Below the pieces are notes generated by a model. It saw only the letters and a list, made by a program, of their open reading frames with translations. It was not told where the DNA came from and did no database searches. A stretch of DNA of 64,000 nt. Origin: Rikenellaceae bacterium (GTDB lineage: Bacteria; Bacteroidota; Bacteroidia; Bacteroidales; Rikenellaceae). Below are positions 1 through 7,682 of the stretch, one piece after another. Position 1 is the first letter of the stretch. Each line of letters starts with the position of its first letter. The DNA is taken from NCBI GenBank assembly GCA_015059715.1, contig SUZV01000005.1, positions 1 to 64,000 on the forward strand, written 5' to 3'. The position numbers and the translations under genes were made by a program.

Positions 1-31
1 CCGTGGTCATTCAGGTAACAAGAAAAAGTAG
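1..31 (+). CDS. rpsS: 30S ribosomal protein S19, C-terminal end only
   Basis: The window opens inside this gene; only the last nine codons and a TAG stop are present. The visible tail reads RGHSGNKKK, the basic C-terminal tail typical of S19, which sits in the 30S head near the decoding site. It lies immediately before rplV (6 nt gap), the normal order of the S10 operon (rplB-rpsS-rplV-rpsC). The identification rests on this context plus the short tail. Confidence 0.85.
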   Translation, partial: RGHSGNKKK

Positions 32-37
32 TAGACT

Positions 38-448
38 ATGGGAGCAAGAAAAGCACAGATGGCCGAGAGACTCAAGGCCGAGAAGAAGCAGAAAGCTATC
101 GCTATTATGCGCGATTGCCCTACCTCACCACGTAAGATGCGTTTGGTTGCAGACATCATTCGTGGCGTAGAGATCAATAAAGCATTGGGTATCCTTCGAT
201 TCTCAAAGAAGGAGGCTTCAATCAGAATGGAGAGCCTACTCAGATCAGCAATTGCAAACTGGGAGGCAAAGAACCAGGGCGAGCGTCTTGAGGACGTACA
301 GCTCTGCGTTAAGGAGGTATTCGTAGACTGCGGTCGTATGTTGAAGCGAATCCAGCCCGCACCACAGGGTCGCGCGCACCGTATTCGCAAGCGTTCGAAC
401 CACGTCACCCTCGTAGTAGATAAAATGGTAACCGCAGAAAACAAGTAA
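38..448 (+). CDS. rplV: 50S ribosomal protein L22
   Basis: 136 aa, the Bacteroidetes length for L22, an assembly protein whose beta-hairpin lines the nascent-peptide exit tunnel. The N-terminus [18 protein letters not shown] is the usual Bacteroidetes extension. It is followed by the core with [17 protein letters not shown] at about residues 26-42, and the tail holds [13 protein letters not shown], the conserved tunnel-hairpin region. It sits between rpsS and rpsC with gaps of 6 and 3 nt, so it is clearly translated from the S10 operon message. No anomalies seen. Confidence 0.98.
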   Translation: MGARKAQMAERLKAEKKQKAIAIMRDCPTSPRKMRLVADIIRGVEINKALGILRFSKKEASIRMESLLRSAIANWEAKNQGERLEDVQLCVKEVFVDCGRMLKRIQPAPQGRAHRIRKRSNHVTLVVDKMVTAENK

Positions 449-451
449 GAG

Positions 452-1192
452 ATGGGACAGAAAGTTAATCCTATAGCAAATCGTCTTGGTATCATCAAAG
501 GTTGGGACTCTAACTGGTTTGGTGGTCGTGATTTCTCAGAGAAGTTGGTAGAGGACGATAAGATTCGTAAGTATTTGAATGTCCGTCTTGCAAAGGCAAG
601 CATCTCGAAGATTATCATCGAGCGTACCCTTAAGCTTGTTACGGTAACTATCTCTACAGCACGTCCAGGTATCATCATTGGTAAGGGTGGTCAGGAGGTT
701 GACAAGCTCAAGGAGGAGCTTAAGAAGCTTACTGGTAAGGAGGTTCAGATTAACATCTTCGAGGTTAAGCGTCCAGAGGTTGATGCTGTTATCGTAGCAA
801 ACAACATCGCACGTCAGCTTGAGGGTCGTGTATCGTACCGCCGCGCTATTAAGACCGCCATTGCATCGACAATGCGTATGGGTGCTGAGGGTATCAAGGT
901 TCAGATTTCTGGTCGAGTAGGTGGTGCCGAGATGGCACGCTCAGAGACCATAAAGGAGGGCCGTATTCCATTGCACACATTCCGTGCAGATGTAGATTAC
1001 TTCCTTGCTGAGGCACTCACAAAGGTGGGTATCCTTGGTATCAAGGTTTGGATTTGCCACGGCATCGTATACGGCAAGCGTGATTTGTTCGAGCTTGCAG
1101 CAGGTGCATCAGCACATGCAGGCAAGGAGCAGTCGCCACGTCGTGATGGTAAGCGTGATGACCGTCGTAAGCGTCGTAACAACAATAAGTAG
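452..1192 (+). CDS. rpsC: 30S ribosomal protein S3
   Basis: 246 aa. S3 binds the 30S head, helps form the mRNA entry channel and contributes to mRNA unwinding. The start [14 protein letters not shown] is diagnostic. The KH RNA-binding domain is seen in [14 protein letters not shown] at about 73-86, and the S3 C-terminal domain in [13 protein letters not shown] (about 152-164). The last 25 residues form a basic, low-complexity tail ([17 protein letters not shown]), longer than in E. coli but usual for Bacteroidetes. It starts 3 nt after rplV. Confidence 0.98.
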   Translation: MGQKVNPIANRLGIIKGWDSNWFGGRDFSEKLVEDDKIRKYLNVRLAKASISKIIIERTLKLVTVTISTARPGIIIGKGGQEVDKLKEELKKLTGKEVQINIFEVKRPEVDAVIVANNIARQLEGRVSYRRAIKTAIASTMRMGAEGIKVQISGRVGGAEMARSETIKEGRIPLHTFRADVDYFLAEALTKVGILGIKVWICHGIVYGKRDLFELAAGASAHAGKEQSPRRDGKRDDRRKRRNNNK

Positions 1193-1214
1193 TACCTTTT
1201 AAAGCGAAAAAACT

Positions 1215-1643
1215 ATGTTACAGCCAAAAAGAACTAAGTTCAGAAGAATGCAGAAGGGTCGTATGAAGGGTTTCGCTCAGAGAGGAAACCAGCTTGCATA
1301 CGGTTCGTTCGGAATCAAGGCCTTGGAGTCGACTTGGATTACAGGTCGTCAGATCGAGGCAGCACGTCAGGCTATCACACGTTATATGAAGCGTGAGGGT
1401 CAGATATGGATTCGTATTTTCCCGGATAAGCCCATCACAAAGAAGCCTGCAGAGGTACGTATGGGTAAGGGTAAGGGTAATCCCGAGGGCTTTGTTGCGC
1501 CTGTTACCCCCGGTCGTATCCTCTTCGAGGCAGAGGGTGTACCTTTGGAGATTGCACAGGAGGCACTCCGTCTGGGAGCTCAGAAGTTGCCTATTACAAC
1601 TAAGTTTATTGTACGACGCGACTATGTCGAGTCATCACTCTAA
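1215..1643 (+). CDS. rplP: 50S ribosomal protein L16
   Basis: 142 aa. L16 organises the A-site tRNA elbow region of the 50S subunit. The N-terminus [19 protein letters not shown] is the family signature. [16 protein letters not shown] at about 81-96 carries the conserved loop with the arginine that YcfD-type oxygenases hydroxylate in some bacteria. It lies between rpsC (22 nt gap) and rpmC (18 nt gap) as expected. Length and ends match the family. Confidence 0.98.
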   Translation: MLQPKRTKFRRMQKGRMKGFAQRGNQLAYGSFGIKALESTWITGRQIEAARQAITRYMKREGQIWIRIFPDKPITKKPAEVRMGKGKGNPEGFVAPVTPGRILFEAEGVPLEIAQEALRLGAQKLPITTKFIVRRDYVESSL

Positions 1644-1661
1644 AAAGGAGCTTTAAAGATT

Positions 1662-1850
1662 ATGAAAAGTGCTGAAATAAAGGAGATGTCGGTGCAGGAT
1701 CTCGAGGAGCGCATTGCAGCTGAGAAGGCTAACCTTACCCAGCTTAAGGTGCAGCACGCGGTTTCGCCCGTAGAAAATCCATCAATTATTAAGAAGTCTC
1801 GCAGAGATATCGCTCGTATGCTGACAATTCTCGGCCAGAAGAAACTCTAA
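1662..1850 (+). CDS. rpmC: 50S ribosomal protein L29
   Basis: 62 aa, a two-helix protein near the tunnel exit that helps dock the signal recognition particle and trigger factor. The sequence begins MKSAEIKEMSVQDLEERI and continues through KLKVQHAVSPVENPS-like residues (here QLKVQHAVSPVENPS) to RRDIARMLTILGQKK, the conserved ends of L29. The gene follows rplP by 18 nt and precedes rpsQ by 15 nt, as in all spc-type operons. Confidence 0.97.
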   Translation: MKSAEIKEMSVQDLEERIAAEKANLTQLKVQHAVSPVENPSIIKKSRRDIARMLTILGQKKL

Positions 1851-1865
1851 ATGTAAATTACCATT

Positions 1866-2120
1866 ATGGAAAGAAATCTTAGAAAAGAGCGTATTGGTTT
1901 GGTTGTCAGCAACAAGATGGAGAAGACCATCGTGGTTGCAGTCGCTCGTAAGGTTAAGCACCCCATCTACGGTAAGTTTGTCAACAAGACTACTAAGTTC
2001 GTAGCAGAGTGCTTGGACGCTAGCGTAAACGAGGGCGATACTGTACGCATTATGGAGACCCGCCCTTTGAGCAAGACAAAGCGTTGGAGATTAGTACAAA
2101 TTATTGAAAGAGTTAAGTAA
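1866..2120 (+). CDS. rpsQ: 30S ribosomal protein S17
   Basis: 84 aa OB-fold protein of the 30S body. It opens [21 protein letters not shown], with the conserved block [10 protein letters not shown] and the downstream KHPIYGKFV motif (about residues 31-39). The C-terminus [17 protein letters not shown] is typical. It lies two nucleotides ahead of rplN, so the two are probably translationally coupled. Confidence 0.98.
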   Translation: MERNLRKERIGLVVSNKMEKTIVVAVARKVKHPIYGKFVNKTTKFVAECLDASVNEGDTVRIMETRPLSKTKRWRLVQIIERVK

Positions 2121-2122
2121 TT

Positions 2123-2488
2123 ATGATACAGCAAGAAAGTAGACTTGTAGTAGCTGACAACAGTGGTGCGAAGGAGGTACTTTGCATCCGTGTACTCGGT
2201 GGTACGAAGCGTCGTTACGCATCTATCGGCGACAAGATCGTGGTAGCTGTAAAGAGTGCTTCTCCCTCGGGTGATGTCAAGAAGGGTGCCGTTTCAAAGG
2301 CAGTCGTAGTAAGAACAAAGAAGGAGATTCGTCGTGCCAACGGTTCATATATCCGTTTCGATGACAACGCCGTAGTGCTCCTTAACAATCAGGGTGAGAT
2401 CCGTGGTACTCGTATCTTTGGTCCTGTAGCCCGTGAGTTGCGTGACCAGTATATGAAGATCATATCATTGGCTCCTGAGGTATTGTAA
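2123..2488 (+). CDS. rplN: 50S ribosomal protein L14
   Basis: 121 aa. L14 sits at the subunit interface and is the docking site for RsfS. Start [19 protein letters not shown] and the PROSITE-type core [20 protein letters not shown] (about 60-79) are unmistakable, ending in [22 protein letters not shown]. Universal length. It is flanked by rpsQ (2 nt) and rplX (19 nt). Confidence 0.98.
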   Translation: MIQQESRLVVADNSGAKEVLCIRVLGGTKRRYASIGDKIVVAVKSASPSGDVKKGAVSKAVVVRTKKEIRRANGSYIRFDDNAVVLLNNQGEIRGTRIFGPVARELRDQYMKIISLAPEVL

Positions 2489-2507
2489 TTTAAAAAACAG
2501 TTGATAT

Positions 2508-2828
2508 ATGTCTAAATTGCATATTAAGAAGGGGGATATGGTCTACGTTATCGCTGGTGATAACCGCGGTCAGCAGGGTAAGGTTCTCTCGGTAGACGCT
2601 GCGAAGAATCGCGCAGTAGTTGAGGGAGTAAACATCTGCAAGAAGGCCACTAAGCCAAACGCGCAGAACCCCCAGGGAGGTCTTGTAGAGCAGGAGGCTC
2701 CCATCCACGTTTCTAACCTTTTGCCTATCGATCCAAAGAGTGGTAAGCCATCACGTGTTGGTCGTCGCGTAGGTAGCAATGGTAAATTAGTTCGTTACGC
2801 TAAAAAGTCAGGGGAGGAGATTAAATAA
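2508..2828 (+). CDS. rplX: 50S ribosomal protein L24
   Basis: 106 aa, an early 50S assembly-initiator protein. The KOW motif is visible at the N-terminus ([20 protein letters not shown], residues 7-26), followed by [17 protein letters not shown] and the conserved acidic/basic turn EAPIHVSNL. The stop codon overlaps the rplE start by one nucleotide (TAATG), an arrangement that favours coupled translation of L24 and L5. Confidence 0.98.
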   Translation: MSKLHIKKGDMVYVIAGDNRGQQGKVLSVDAAKNRAVVEGVNICKKATKPNAQNPQGGLVEQEAPIHVSNLLPIDPKSGKPSRVGRRVGSNGKLVRYAKKSGEEIK

Positions 2829-3385
2829 TGGCATACGTACCTACACTTAGAACAGAGTATAAGGAGCGCATCATTGCAGCCCTTATGAAGGAGTTTGGTT
2901 ACACTAGCGTTATGCAGTGTCCAAAGCTCGAGAAGATCGTAGTTAACCAGGGTATGGGCCAGGCAATTGCCGATAAGAAGCTTATCGACATTGCACAGGA
3001 GGAGCTCACCCGCATCACTGGTCAGAAGGCCGTACAGACTAAGTCTCGTAAGGATATCTCTAACTTTAAGTTGCGTAAGGGTATGACCATCGGTGTTCGC
3101 GTAACGCTTCGTGGCAACCGCATGTACGAGTTCTTGGAGCGTCTTATCGCAGTTGCTCTTCCTCGTATCCGCGACTTCAAGGGTATCAACGATAAGTTCG
3201 ATGGCCAGGGTAACTACACCCTCGGTATTACCGAGCAGATTATCTTCCCCGAGATCGATATCGATAAGATTACTAAGATCTTCGGTATGGAGATTACATT
3301 TGTAACGTCGGCTAAGACTGACGAGGAGGCATATGCTTTGCTTCGTGAGTTTGGCCTTCCTTTTAAGAACGCTAAAAAGAACTAG
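2828..3385 (+). CDS. rplE: 50S ribosomal protein L5
   Basis: 185 aa, binds 5S rRNA and contacts the P-site tRNA. Conserved blocks include [16 protein letters not shown] near residues 31-46, [22 protein letters not shown] (about 68-89) and the C-terminal [12 protein letters not shown]. The ATG overlaps the rplX stop by one base. In E. coli the start of this region of the spc message is the S8 repressor target; whether that applies here is not visible from sequence. Confidence 0.98.
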   Translation: MAYVPTLRTEYKERIIAALMKEFGYTSVMQCPKLEKIVVNQGMGQAIADKKLIDIAQEELTRITGQKAVQTKSRKDISNFKLRKGMTIGVRVTLRGNRMYEFLERLIAVALPRIRDFKGINDKFDGQGNYTLGITEQIIFPEIDIDKITKIFGMEITFVTSAKTDEEAYALLREFGLPFKNAKKN

Positions 3386-3391
3386 TAACCT

Positions 3392-3688
3392 ATGGCAAAG
3401 GAGTCAATGAAGGCACGCGAGGTAAAGCGTGCGAAGCTTGCAAAGCGTTATGCTCACAAGCGTGAGGAGATTGCTGCAAAGGTTAAGGCAGGTGAGATGG
3501 ATCACGAGGAGGCATGGATTGCACTCTCGAAGTTGCCACGCAACTCGAATCCTATCCGTCAGCACAACCGTTGTATGATCACCGGTCGTCCTAAGGGTTA
3601 TATGCGTCAGTTCGGTATCAGCCGTATCCAGTTCCGCGAGATGGCATCGAACGGCTTGATTCCCGGTGTTAAGAAGGCCAGCTGGTAG
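3392..3688 (+). CDS. rpsN: 30S ribosomal protein S14, zinc-free form
   Basis: 98 aa, a 30S head protein assembled late. It starts [20 protein letters not shown] and ends with the S14 signature [31 protein letters not shown] block (about 59-85), finishing in GVKKASW. The paired CxxC zinc-knuckle cysteines of the 61-residue zinc form are absent, so this is the long zinc-independent type. The stop codon lies inside a small inverted repeat (CTGGTA gta TACCAG, 3680-3694). Unusually, the next gene, rpsH, does not begin until 4886. Confidence 0.97.
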   Translation: MAKESMKAREVKRAKLAKRYAHKREEIAAKVKAGEMDHEEAWIALSKLPRNSNPIRQHNRCMITGRPKGYMRQFGISRIQFREMASNGLIPGVKKASW

Positions 3689-4570
3689 TATACCAGGCTC
3701 GACAAGTAGCTTCAAGGTACGACACCTCACCCCTCTGGCGGTAGGCTGTCGTTCCTTGTAGTCTTAGGGCCAACTACAGGTAGGTTTTGTGACTTGGGGT
3801 ATAGGTGGTGGCATGCCTCGAAATGAGTTGATAGCTGCTATACCTATATATAATATACCCTCAGTCCGATTAGGAGTGTGGCTCGTCGTAAGGCGAAAGC
3901 GCAGTTCCGTAGCAGAAGATCCCATGCGAGGTATCTCATCAAGGGGTACCTCGACAGCAGGGGTCGGATAAGACAATCATTTGCTTGGTGCCAAAAAAGG
4001 TGCCGCCCAATACCTAAGGTCAAGGATAGGGGAACATACATCAAGGGCCACGAATAGTGCTTGACGTTGAGTTAAAATAGATGTTTAGCTTAATACATAG
4101 GCGCAGCGTGCTTGAGTAGCATCTTACAGCTATGGCGGTAAGAGGGCAAGGTTGTATGTCGCTTAACTCTTCGAGGGTATAGAGGCAAGGGGGGTCTTAT
4201 ACGAGCGTAGGGCATAAGTAGCAGATAGTTGCTACCGAGGAAAGTGTCGTTCTGTGGCGATAACTTCTTGGTTGTGCTACTGTGGAAGTGGACTACGCGA
4301 GAGAATCTCGAAAGAGGTGCTTTAAAGCGCATAGTGTGTAGCTACTATTAGTGTGGCTGGACGATGCGGTTTATTGTGCAAATCGGGGAGCGTGGAAGTG
4401 TGGTATCATCAGGTGTCGCGCTTTTGCCGTATCCTCCGAAGGGGAGATTTTAGGTGTGTAATGGTTAATTTTGCACTTATCTCTGTTGTGTGGTATGCAT
4501 AAGCGGATAACTATGCAGCGGAGTAGAGGATAAAAATTAGGCTAACTACTTAAAAAATAACCAAAAATCC
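3689..4570 (+). other. Gene-free, hairpin-rich block between rpsN and rpsH; candidate structured RNA
   Basis: rpsN and rpsH are normally a few bases apart; here about 880 nt precede the rpsH promoter. No frame gives a recognisable protein. On the + strand many stems can be read: 3713-3758 (long, about 17 bp), TGTAGT/ACTACA at 3757-3778, GGTATAG/CTATACC at 3798-3844, a GTAA-capped stem near 3883-3896, GAGGTA/TACCTC nested in GATCCC/GGGGTC (about 3917-3965), GGTGCC-A6-GGTGCC (G-U pairs, about 3986-4003), TCTTAC/GTAAGA (about 4121-4143), GTAGCA/TGCTAC (about 4217-4235) and a GAAA-capped stem at 4305-4318. GNRA loops and stem density suggest a folded RNA read through from rpsN. Known large RNAs (RNase P, tmRNA, SRP) do not fit. 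The class is unknown. Confidence 0.45.
3713..3778 (+). promoter_or_regulatory. Two mutually exclusive hairpins just after rpsN
   Basis: Hairpin A pairs CAAGGTACGACA (3713-3724) with TGTCGTTCCTTG (3747-3758), 11 of 12 matched, and extends inward through CCT/AGG and ACC/GGT. Hairpin B pairs CTTGTAGT (3755-3762) with ACTACAGG (about 3773-3780). Both use the CTTG at 3755-3758, so they cannot form completely at the same time. This layout resembles a switch or attenuator, but there is no T-run after either stem, so simple intrinsic termination is not supported. Confidence 0.4.
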
Positions 4571-4601
4571 CTTGTCAATTCGAAAATTCTTCGTATATTT
4601 G
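4571..4601 (+). promoter_or_regulatory. Bacteroidetes-type promoter for rpsH and downstream genes
   Basis: CTTG at 4571-4574 (one mismatch to the -33 TTTG box), 19 nt, then TATATTTG at 4594-4601, a perfect TAnnTTTG -7 box. Transcription should begin near 4606, giving a leader of about 280 nt before the rpsH ATG. The genes from rpsH on can therefore be expressed independently of the rpsS-rpsN part. Confidence 0.75.
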
Positions 4602-4885
4602 CCCGCTTTTAGTGCGCATTGCGCGCCCCCGAGGCCCCAATTCCGCGGTCTATTCACCCTCCGAGGGTGCCAAAGAGGTGGAGAAAAAAGGGGGGTGCAG
4701 CAAGATTGAGGCTGTGAGAGAGGGGGAGTGAGTGGAGATTATAGAGGATGAGTGAGTGTGTAGTGGGAAAGAGTGAGTAAGTAAGTAAGAGAGTGAGGCA
4801 TAAGGCACTGAGAGCAAAAGAGTTGTAAATGCTAAAGCAGAGATAAACTATTGTTTAATTATTAATTTTTAACTTTTAATTCATT
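4602..4885 (+). promoter_or_regulatory. Long purine-rich 5' leader of rpsH
   Basis: The leader begins with GC-rich hairpins (GCGC att GCGC near 4615-4625; CACCC tccga GGGTG near 4656-4670). A stretch at about 4680-4815 then has almost no C and many GAGT/GAGA repeats, including a run of GTAA repeats near 4780. It ends in an A/T-rich segment directly before the ATG, the usual Bacteroidetes initiation context. No ORF is evident. A regulatory target, for example for S8, is possible but not shown. Confidence 0.5.
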
Positions 4886-5284
4886 ATGACAGATCCAATT
4901 GCGGACTTTCTAACTCGAATTAGAAATGCAGTGAAAGCCAACCACAAGGTGGTTGTAGCTCCTGGTTCAAAAATTAAGCAGGAAATCACCAAGATCTTGT
5001 ATGATCAGGGTTACATCCTCGCCTACAAGTTTGACAAGGACGAGAAGGGTCACCCTTCAATCAAGGTTGCGTTGAAGTATGATGCAGCAACCAAGGTGAA
5101 TGCCATCAAGGACCTTAAGCGTGTTAGCCGTCCAGGTTTGCGTCAGTACGCATCTGTAGCTGATATGCCACGTGTGCTCAATGGCTTGGGTATCGCTATC
5201 GTCTCAACGTCGAAGGGTATCATGACCGATGCTCAGGCACGTAAGGAGAACGTAGGTGGTGAGGTGTTGTGCTACGTATGGTAG
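4886..5284 (+). CDS. rpsH: 30S ribosomal protein S8
   Basis: 132 aa, a primary 16S rRNA-binding protein of the platform and, in E. coli, the translational repressor of the spc operon. It begins [20 protein letters not shown] and ends [19 protein letters not shown]...GGEVLCYVW, both S8 signatures. This is the first gene after the 1.2 kb gene-free interval and has its own promoter and long leader. It is 58 nt ahead of rplF. Confidence 0.98.
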   Translation: MTDPIADFLTRIRNAVKANHKVVVAPGSKIKQEITKILYDQGYILAYKFDKDEKGHPSIKVALKYDAATKVNAIKDLKRVSRPGLRQYASVADMPRVLNGLGIAIVSTSKGIMTDAQARKENVGGEVLCYVW

Positions 5285-5342
5285 TCTGACCATCCAAGAG
5301 AGAGTGATTTTTTAGATTAACTAACAAAAACAACTATTACAA

Positions 5343-5927
5343 ATGTCAAGAATTGGTAAATTACCTGTAATCTTACCCGCTGGCGTTACTGTAGAGATTG
5401 CAGCTGACAACACGGTAAGCGTGAAAGGGCCACTTGGGACACTGAGCCAGAAGGTTGACTCAGACATCAAAGTTGAAGTTGGAACACACATCGAGAAGGA
5501 GAGCCAGAAGGAGGTTCCAGCGGTGATCGTGACTCGTCCTACTAACCAGCCCCGTCACCGTTCAATGCACGGTTTGTACCGCGCACTCATCAACAATATG
5601 GTTATCGGCGTATCAAAGGGATACGAGATTAAGCAGGAGCTTGTTGGTGTAGGTTTCAAGGCTGAGGTTAAGGGTCAGCTTTTGGAGATGAGCTTGGGCT
5701 ACTCACACGATATCGCACTCTTGTTGCCCGCCGAGATTCAGGCAACAGCAGTGACTGAGAAGAAGGGTAACCCCATCCTCACACTTAAGAGTATCGATAA
5801 GCAGCTCGTAGGTCAGGTAGCAGCGAAGATTCGCGCTATGCGTAAGCCTGAGCCATACAAGGGTAAGGGTATTAAGTTCGTCGGCGAGGTAATCCGTCGT
5901 AAGGCAGGTAAGTCGGCAGCTAAATAG
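5343..5927 (+). CDS. rplF: 50S ribosomal protein L6
   Basis: 194 aa, near the 50S stalk base and sarcin-ricin loop. MSRIGKLPVILPAGVTVEI opens the protein, and the C-terminal signature PEPYKGKGIKFVGEVIRRKAGK-type block (about 170-190) closes it. It is somewhat longer than the usual ~180 aa; the extra residues are near 47-58 (a THIEKESQKEVPA segment in the first beta domain). It is followed by rplR after 16 nt. Confidence 0.98.
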   Translation: MSRIGKLPVILPAGVTVEIAADNTVSVKGPLGTLSQKVDSDIKVEVGTHIEKESQKEVPAVIVTRPTNQPRHRSMHGLYRALINNMVIGVSKGYEIKQELVGVGFKAEVKGQLLEMSLGYSHDIALLLPAEIQATAVTEKKGNPILTLKSIDKQLVGQVAAKIRAMRKPEPYKGKGIKFVGEVIRRKAGKSAAK

Positions 5928-5943
5928 TAAATAAGTCAAGATT

Positions 5944-6306
5944 ATGGCATTGAATAAGATTGAAAGAAGAGCGAGAATCAAGATGCGTATCCGCAAGATT
6001 GTTAACGGTACGCCATCACAGCCTCGTATGACTGTATTCCGTAGCAACAAGCAGATCTACGTACAGTTTATTGACGACCTCGCAGGCGTAACCTTGGCTA
6101 CGGCATCGTCGTTGGACAAGGAGGTAGCGGCAGAGGCAGCAGGTAAGAACAAGTGCGAAGTAGCAGCATTGGTAGGTAAGCTTGCTGCACAGCGCGCAGC
6201 TGAGAAGGGTATCACCGCCGTATCATTTGATCGTAACGGTTACCTCTATCACGGCAGAGTAAAAATGTTGGCTGACGCTGCTCGTGAGGGTGGCCTTAAA
6301 TTCTAA
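5944..6306 (+). CDS. rplR: 50S ribosomal protein L18
   Basis: 120 aa, binds 5S rRNA together with L5. [19 protein letters not shown] followed by [19 protein letters not shown] (about residues 28-46) and the closing [19 protein letters not shown] match L18 throughout. It lies in the standard rplF-rplR-rpsE order, 6 nt ahead of rpsE. Confidence 0.98.
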   Translation: MALNKIERRARIKMRIRKIVNGTPSQPRMTVFRSNKQIYVQFIDDLAGVTLATASSLDKEVAAEAAGKNKCEVAALVGKLAAQRAAEKGITAVSFDRNGYLYHGRVKMLADAAREGGLKF

Positions 6307-6312
6307 GCGATT

Positions 6313-6831
6313 ATGGCAAATACTAACATAAAGAGAGTACGCACAAGCGACCTTGAGTTGAAGGATCGTTTGGTTGCAATCAACCGCGTTACTAAGGTTA
6401 CCAAGGGTGGTCGTACATTCACCTTCTCGGCAATCGTAGTTGTAGGTAACGAGAACGGTGTTGTTGGCTACGGTCTTGGTAAGGCTGCGGAGGTTACCGT
6501 AGCAATCTCTAAGGGCGTAGAGGATGCAAAGAAGAATTTGGTTAAGATTCCCGTGCTCAATGGCACAATTCCTCACAAGCAGGAGATGCGCTTCGGTGGT
6601 TCAGAGGTTATGATTCGTCCCGCAGCACCTGGTACAGGTATCATCGCTGGTGGTGCTATGCGTGCCGTATTGGAGTCTGTAGGTGTCAAGAACGTTCTTG
6701 CAAAGAGCAAGGGTTCGTCTAACCCACACAACCTCGTAAAGGCTACTATCGGTGCTTTGTGCGAGTTGCGTGATGCACGCTCAGTTGCTGAGTTGCGCGG
6801 TATCTCATTGACCAAGGTGTTTAACGGTTAA
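6313..6831 (+). CDS. rpsE: 30S ribosomal protein S5
   Basis: 172 aa, located at the mRNA entry and important for translational accuracy. The S5 N-terminal signature [21 protein letters not shown] (in two parts, about 29-49) and the [10 protein letters not shown] motif are clear. The C-terminal domain includes [18 protein letters not shown] (about 109-126). Length and ends are typical. It is 6 nt after rplR and 18 nt before rpmD. Confidence 0.98.
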   Translation: MANTNIKRVRTSDLELKDRLVAINRVTKVTKGGRTFTFSAIVVVGNENGVVGYGLGKAAEVTVAISKGVEDAKKNLVKIPVLNGTIPHKQEMRFGGSEVMIRPAAPGTGIIAGGAMRAVLESVGVKNVLAKSKGSSNPHNLVKATIGALCELRDARSVAELRGISLTKVFNG

Positions 6832-6849
6832 AAATAGGAGGTAACAACT

Positions 6850-7032
6850 ATGGCAACATTGAAAATAACTCAGATTAAGAGCCGTATCGGTGCTTCAAAG
6901 CAGCAGTGCAAGAACCTCGATGCTCTGGGTCTTCGCAAGATCAACATGACAGTCGAGCACAGCGACTCAGTGATTATCAAGGGTATGATTGAGCGCGTTA
7001 AGCACCTTGTACGTGTTGAGGAGGTAAAATAA
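6850..7032 (+). CDS. rpmD: 50S ribosomal protein L30
   Basis: 60 aa. It starts MATLKITQIKSRIGASKQQCKN, the family pattern, with the conserved LGLRKINMTVEHSDS block at about residues 26-40, and ends RVKHLVRVEEVK. The usual length for L30 is 58-60 aa. It lies between rpsE and rplO as expected. Confidence 0.97.
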   Translation: MATLKITQIKSRIGASKQQCKNLDALGLRKINMTVEHSDSVIIKGMIERVKHLVRVEEVK

Positions 7033-7059
7033 GTATAACCAGAAAAAACGAATTAATAA

Positions 7060-7506
7060 ATGGAACTTCATAATCTTAAGCCCGCAAAGGGTGCTACTCA
7101 CCACGATAAGCGCGTGGGTCGCGGTGCTGGTTCGGGTCACGGTGGTTACTCAACTCGTGGTTTGAAGGGTGCCAAGTCACGCTCAGGTTATTCGAGCAAG
7201 CTCGGTTTCGAGGGTGGTCAGATGCCTTTGCAGCGTCGCCTTCCAAAGTTTGGTTTCACAAACATCAAGCGTGTAGAGTTTAAGGCTATCAACCTCTCTA
7301 CGTTGGAGGATCTTGCAGCTAAGCACAACCTCACAGAGATTACTAACGAGACGTTGGTAGAGGCTGGCTTCGTATCAAGCAAGGATATGGTTAAGATTCT
7401 GGGTAACGGTGCTATCACACGTGCTTTGGCTGTAAAGGCTAATGCATTCTCTAAGAGCGCAGAGGCTGCTATCGTAGCTGCTGGCGGTTCTATCGAGAAG
7501 TTGTAG
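7060..7506 (+). CDS. rplO: 50S ribosomal protein L15
   Basis: 148 aa, an internal 50S protein needed late in assembly. MELHNLKPAKGATHHDKRVGRGAGSGHGG is the hallmark glycine-rich extension (split here for reading), followed by FEGGQMPLQRRLPKFGF at about 50-66. The C-terminal KVKANAFSKSAE-type block (here AVKANAFSKSAE) is present. After this gene come 176 nt without a gene before secY. Confidence 0.97.
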   Translation: MELHNLKPAKGATHHDKRVGRGAGSGHGGYSTRGLKGAKSRSGYSSKLGFEGGQMPLQRRLPKFGFTNIKRVEFKAINLSTLEDLAAKHNLTEITNETLVEAGFVSSKDMVKILGNGAITRALAVKANAFSKSAEAAIVAAGGSIEKL

Positions 7507-7682
7507 TGATAGAGGCTGTTGAGTAAGGGTTATCGTCCGACGTTGAGAGCGTTGAAAAACACGAAGTGCGATGTATAATATATATGTATTGTGCTAAAGT
7601 CTTGACGTTGGGCAGTAGAGCCCAGGACAGATGGCCTTCAAAGACAGTTTGTAAGTTTTAGAATCAAAAAACCAATTAATTT
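7507..7682 (+). other. rplO-secY intergenic leader, no gene seen
   Basis: 176 nt without an ORF. A small stem TGGGC agtaga GCCCA lies near 7609-7624. The word CTTGACGTTG (about 7602-7611) also occurs in the rpsN-rpsH block near 4061. The region ends in an A/T-rich stretch before the secY ATG. There is no convincing promoter box pair and no terminator T-run, so secY may still be read from the upstream message. Confidence 0.4.

Noticed and set aside
4130..4250. Words resembling RNase P RNA (GCGGTAAGAG near 4134; GAGGAAAGT near 4238)
   Set aside because: They occur in the reverse of the normal order, and the other conserved regions (ACAGAA...GGCTTAC) are absent.
3764..4332. Several 60-80 aa reading frames on both strands of the rpsN-rpsH gap
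   Set aside because: They overlap one another, have no recognisable domain or shared codon bias, and lie on top of inverted repeats; treated as chance frames.
3689..4885. Group I or group II intron in the gap
   Set aside because: No GTGYG 5' end, no domain V-like stem and no intron-encoded protein; the flanking genes are intact and not interrupted.
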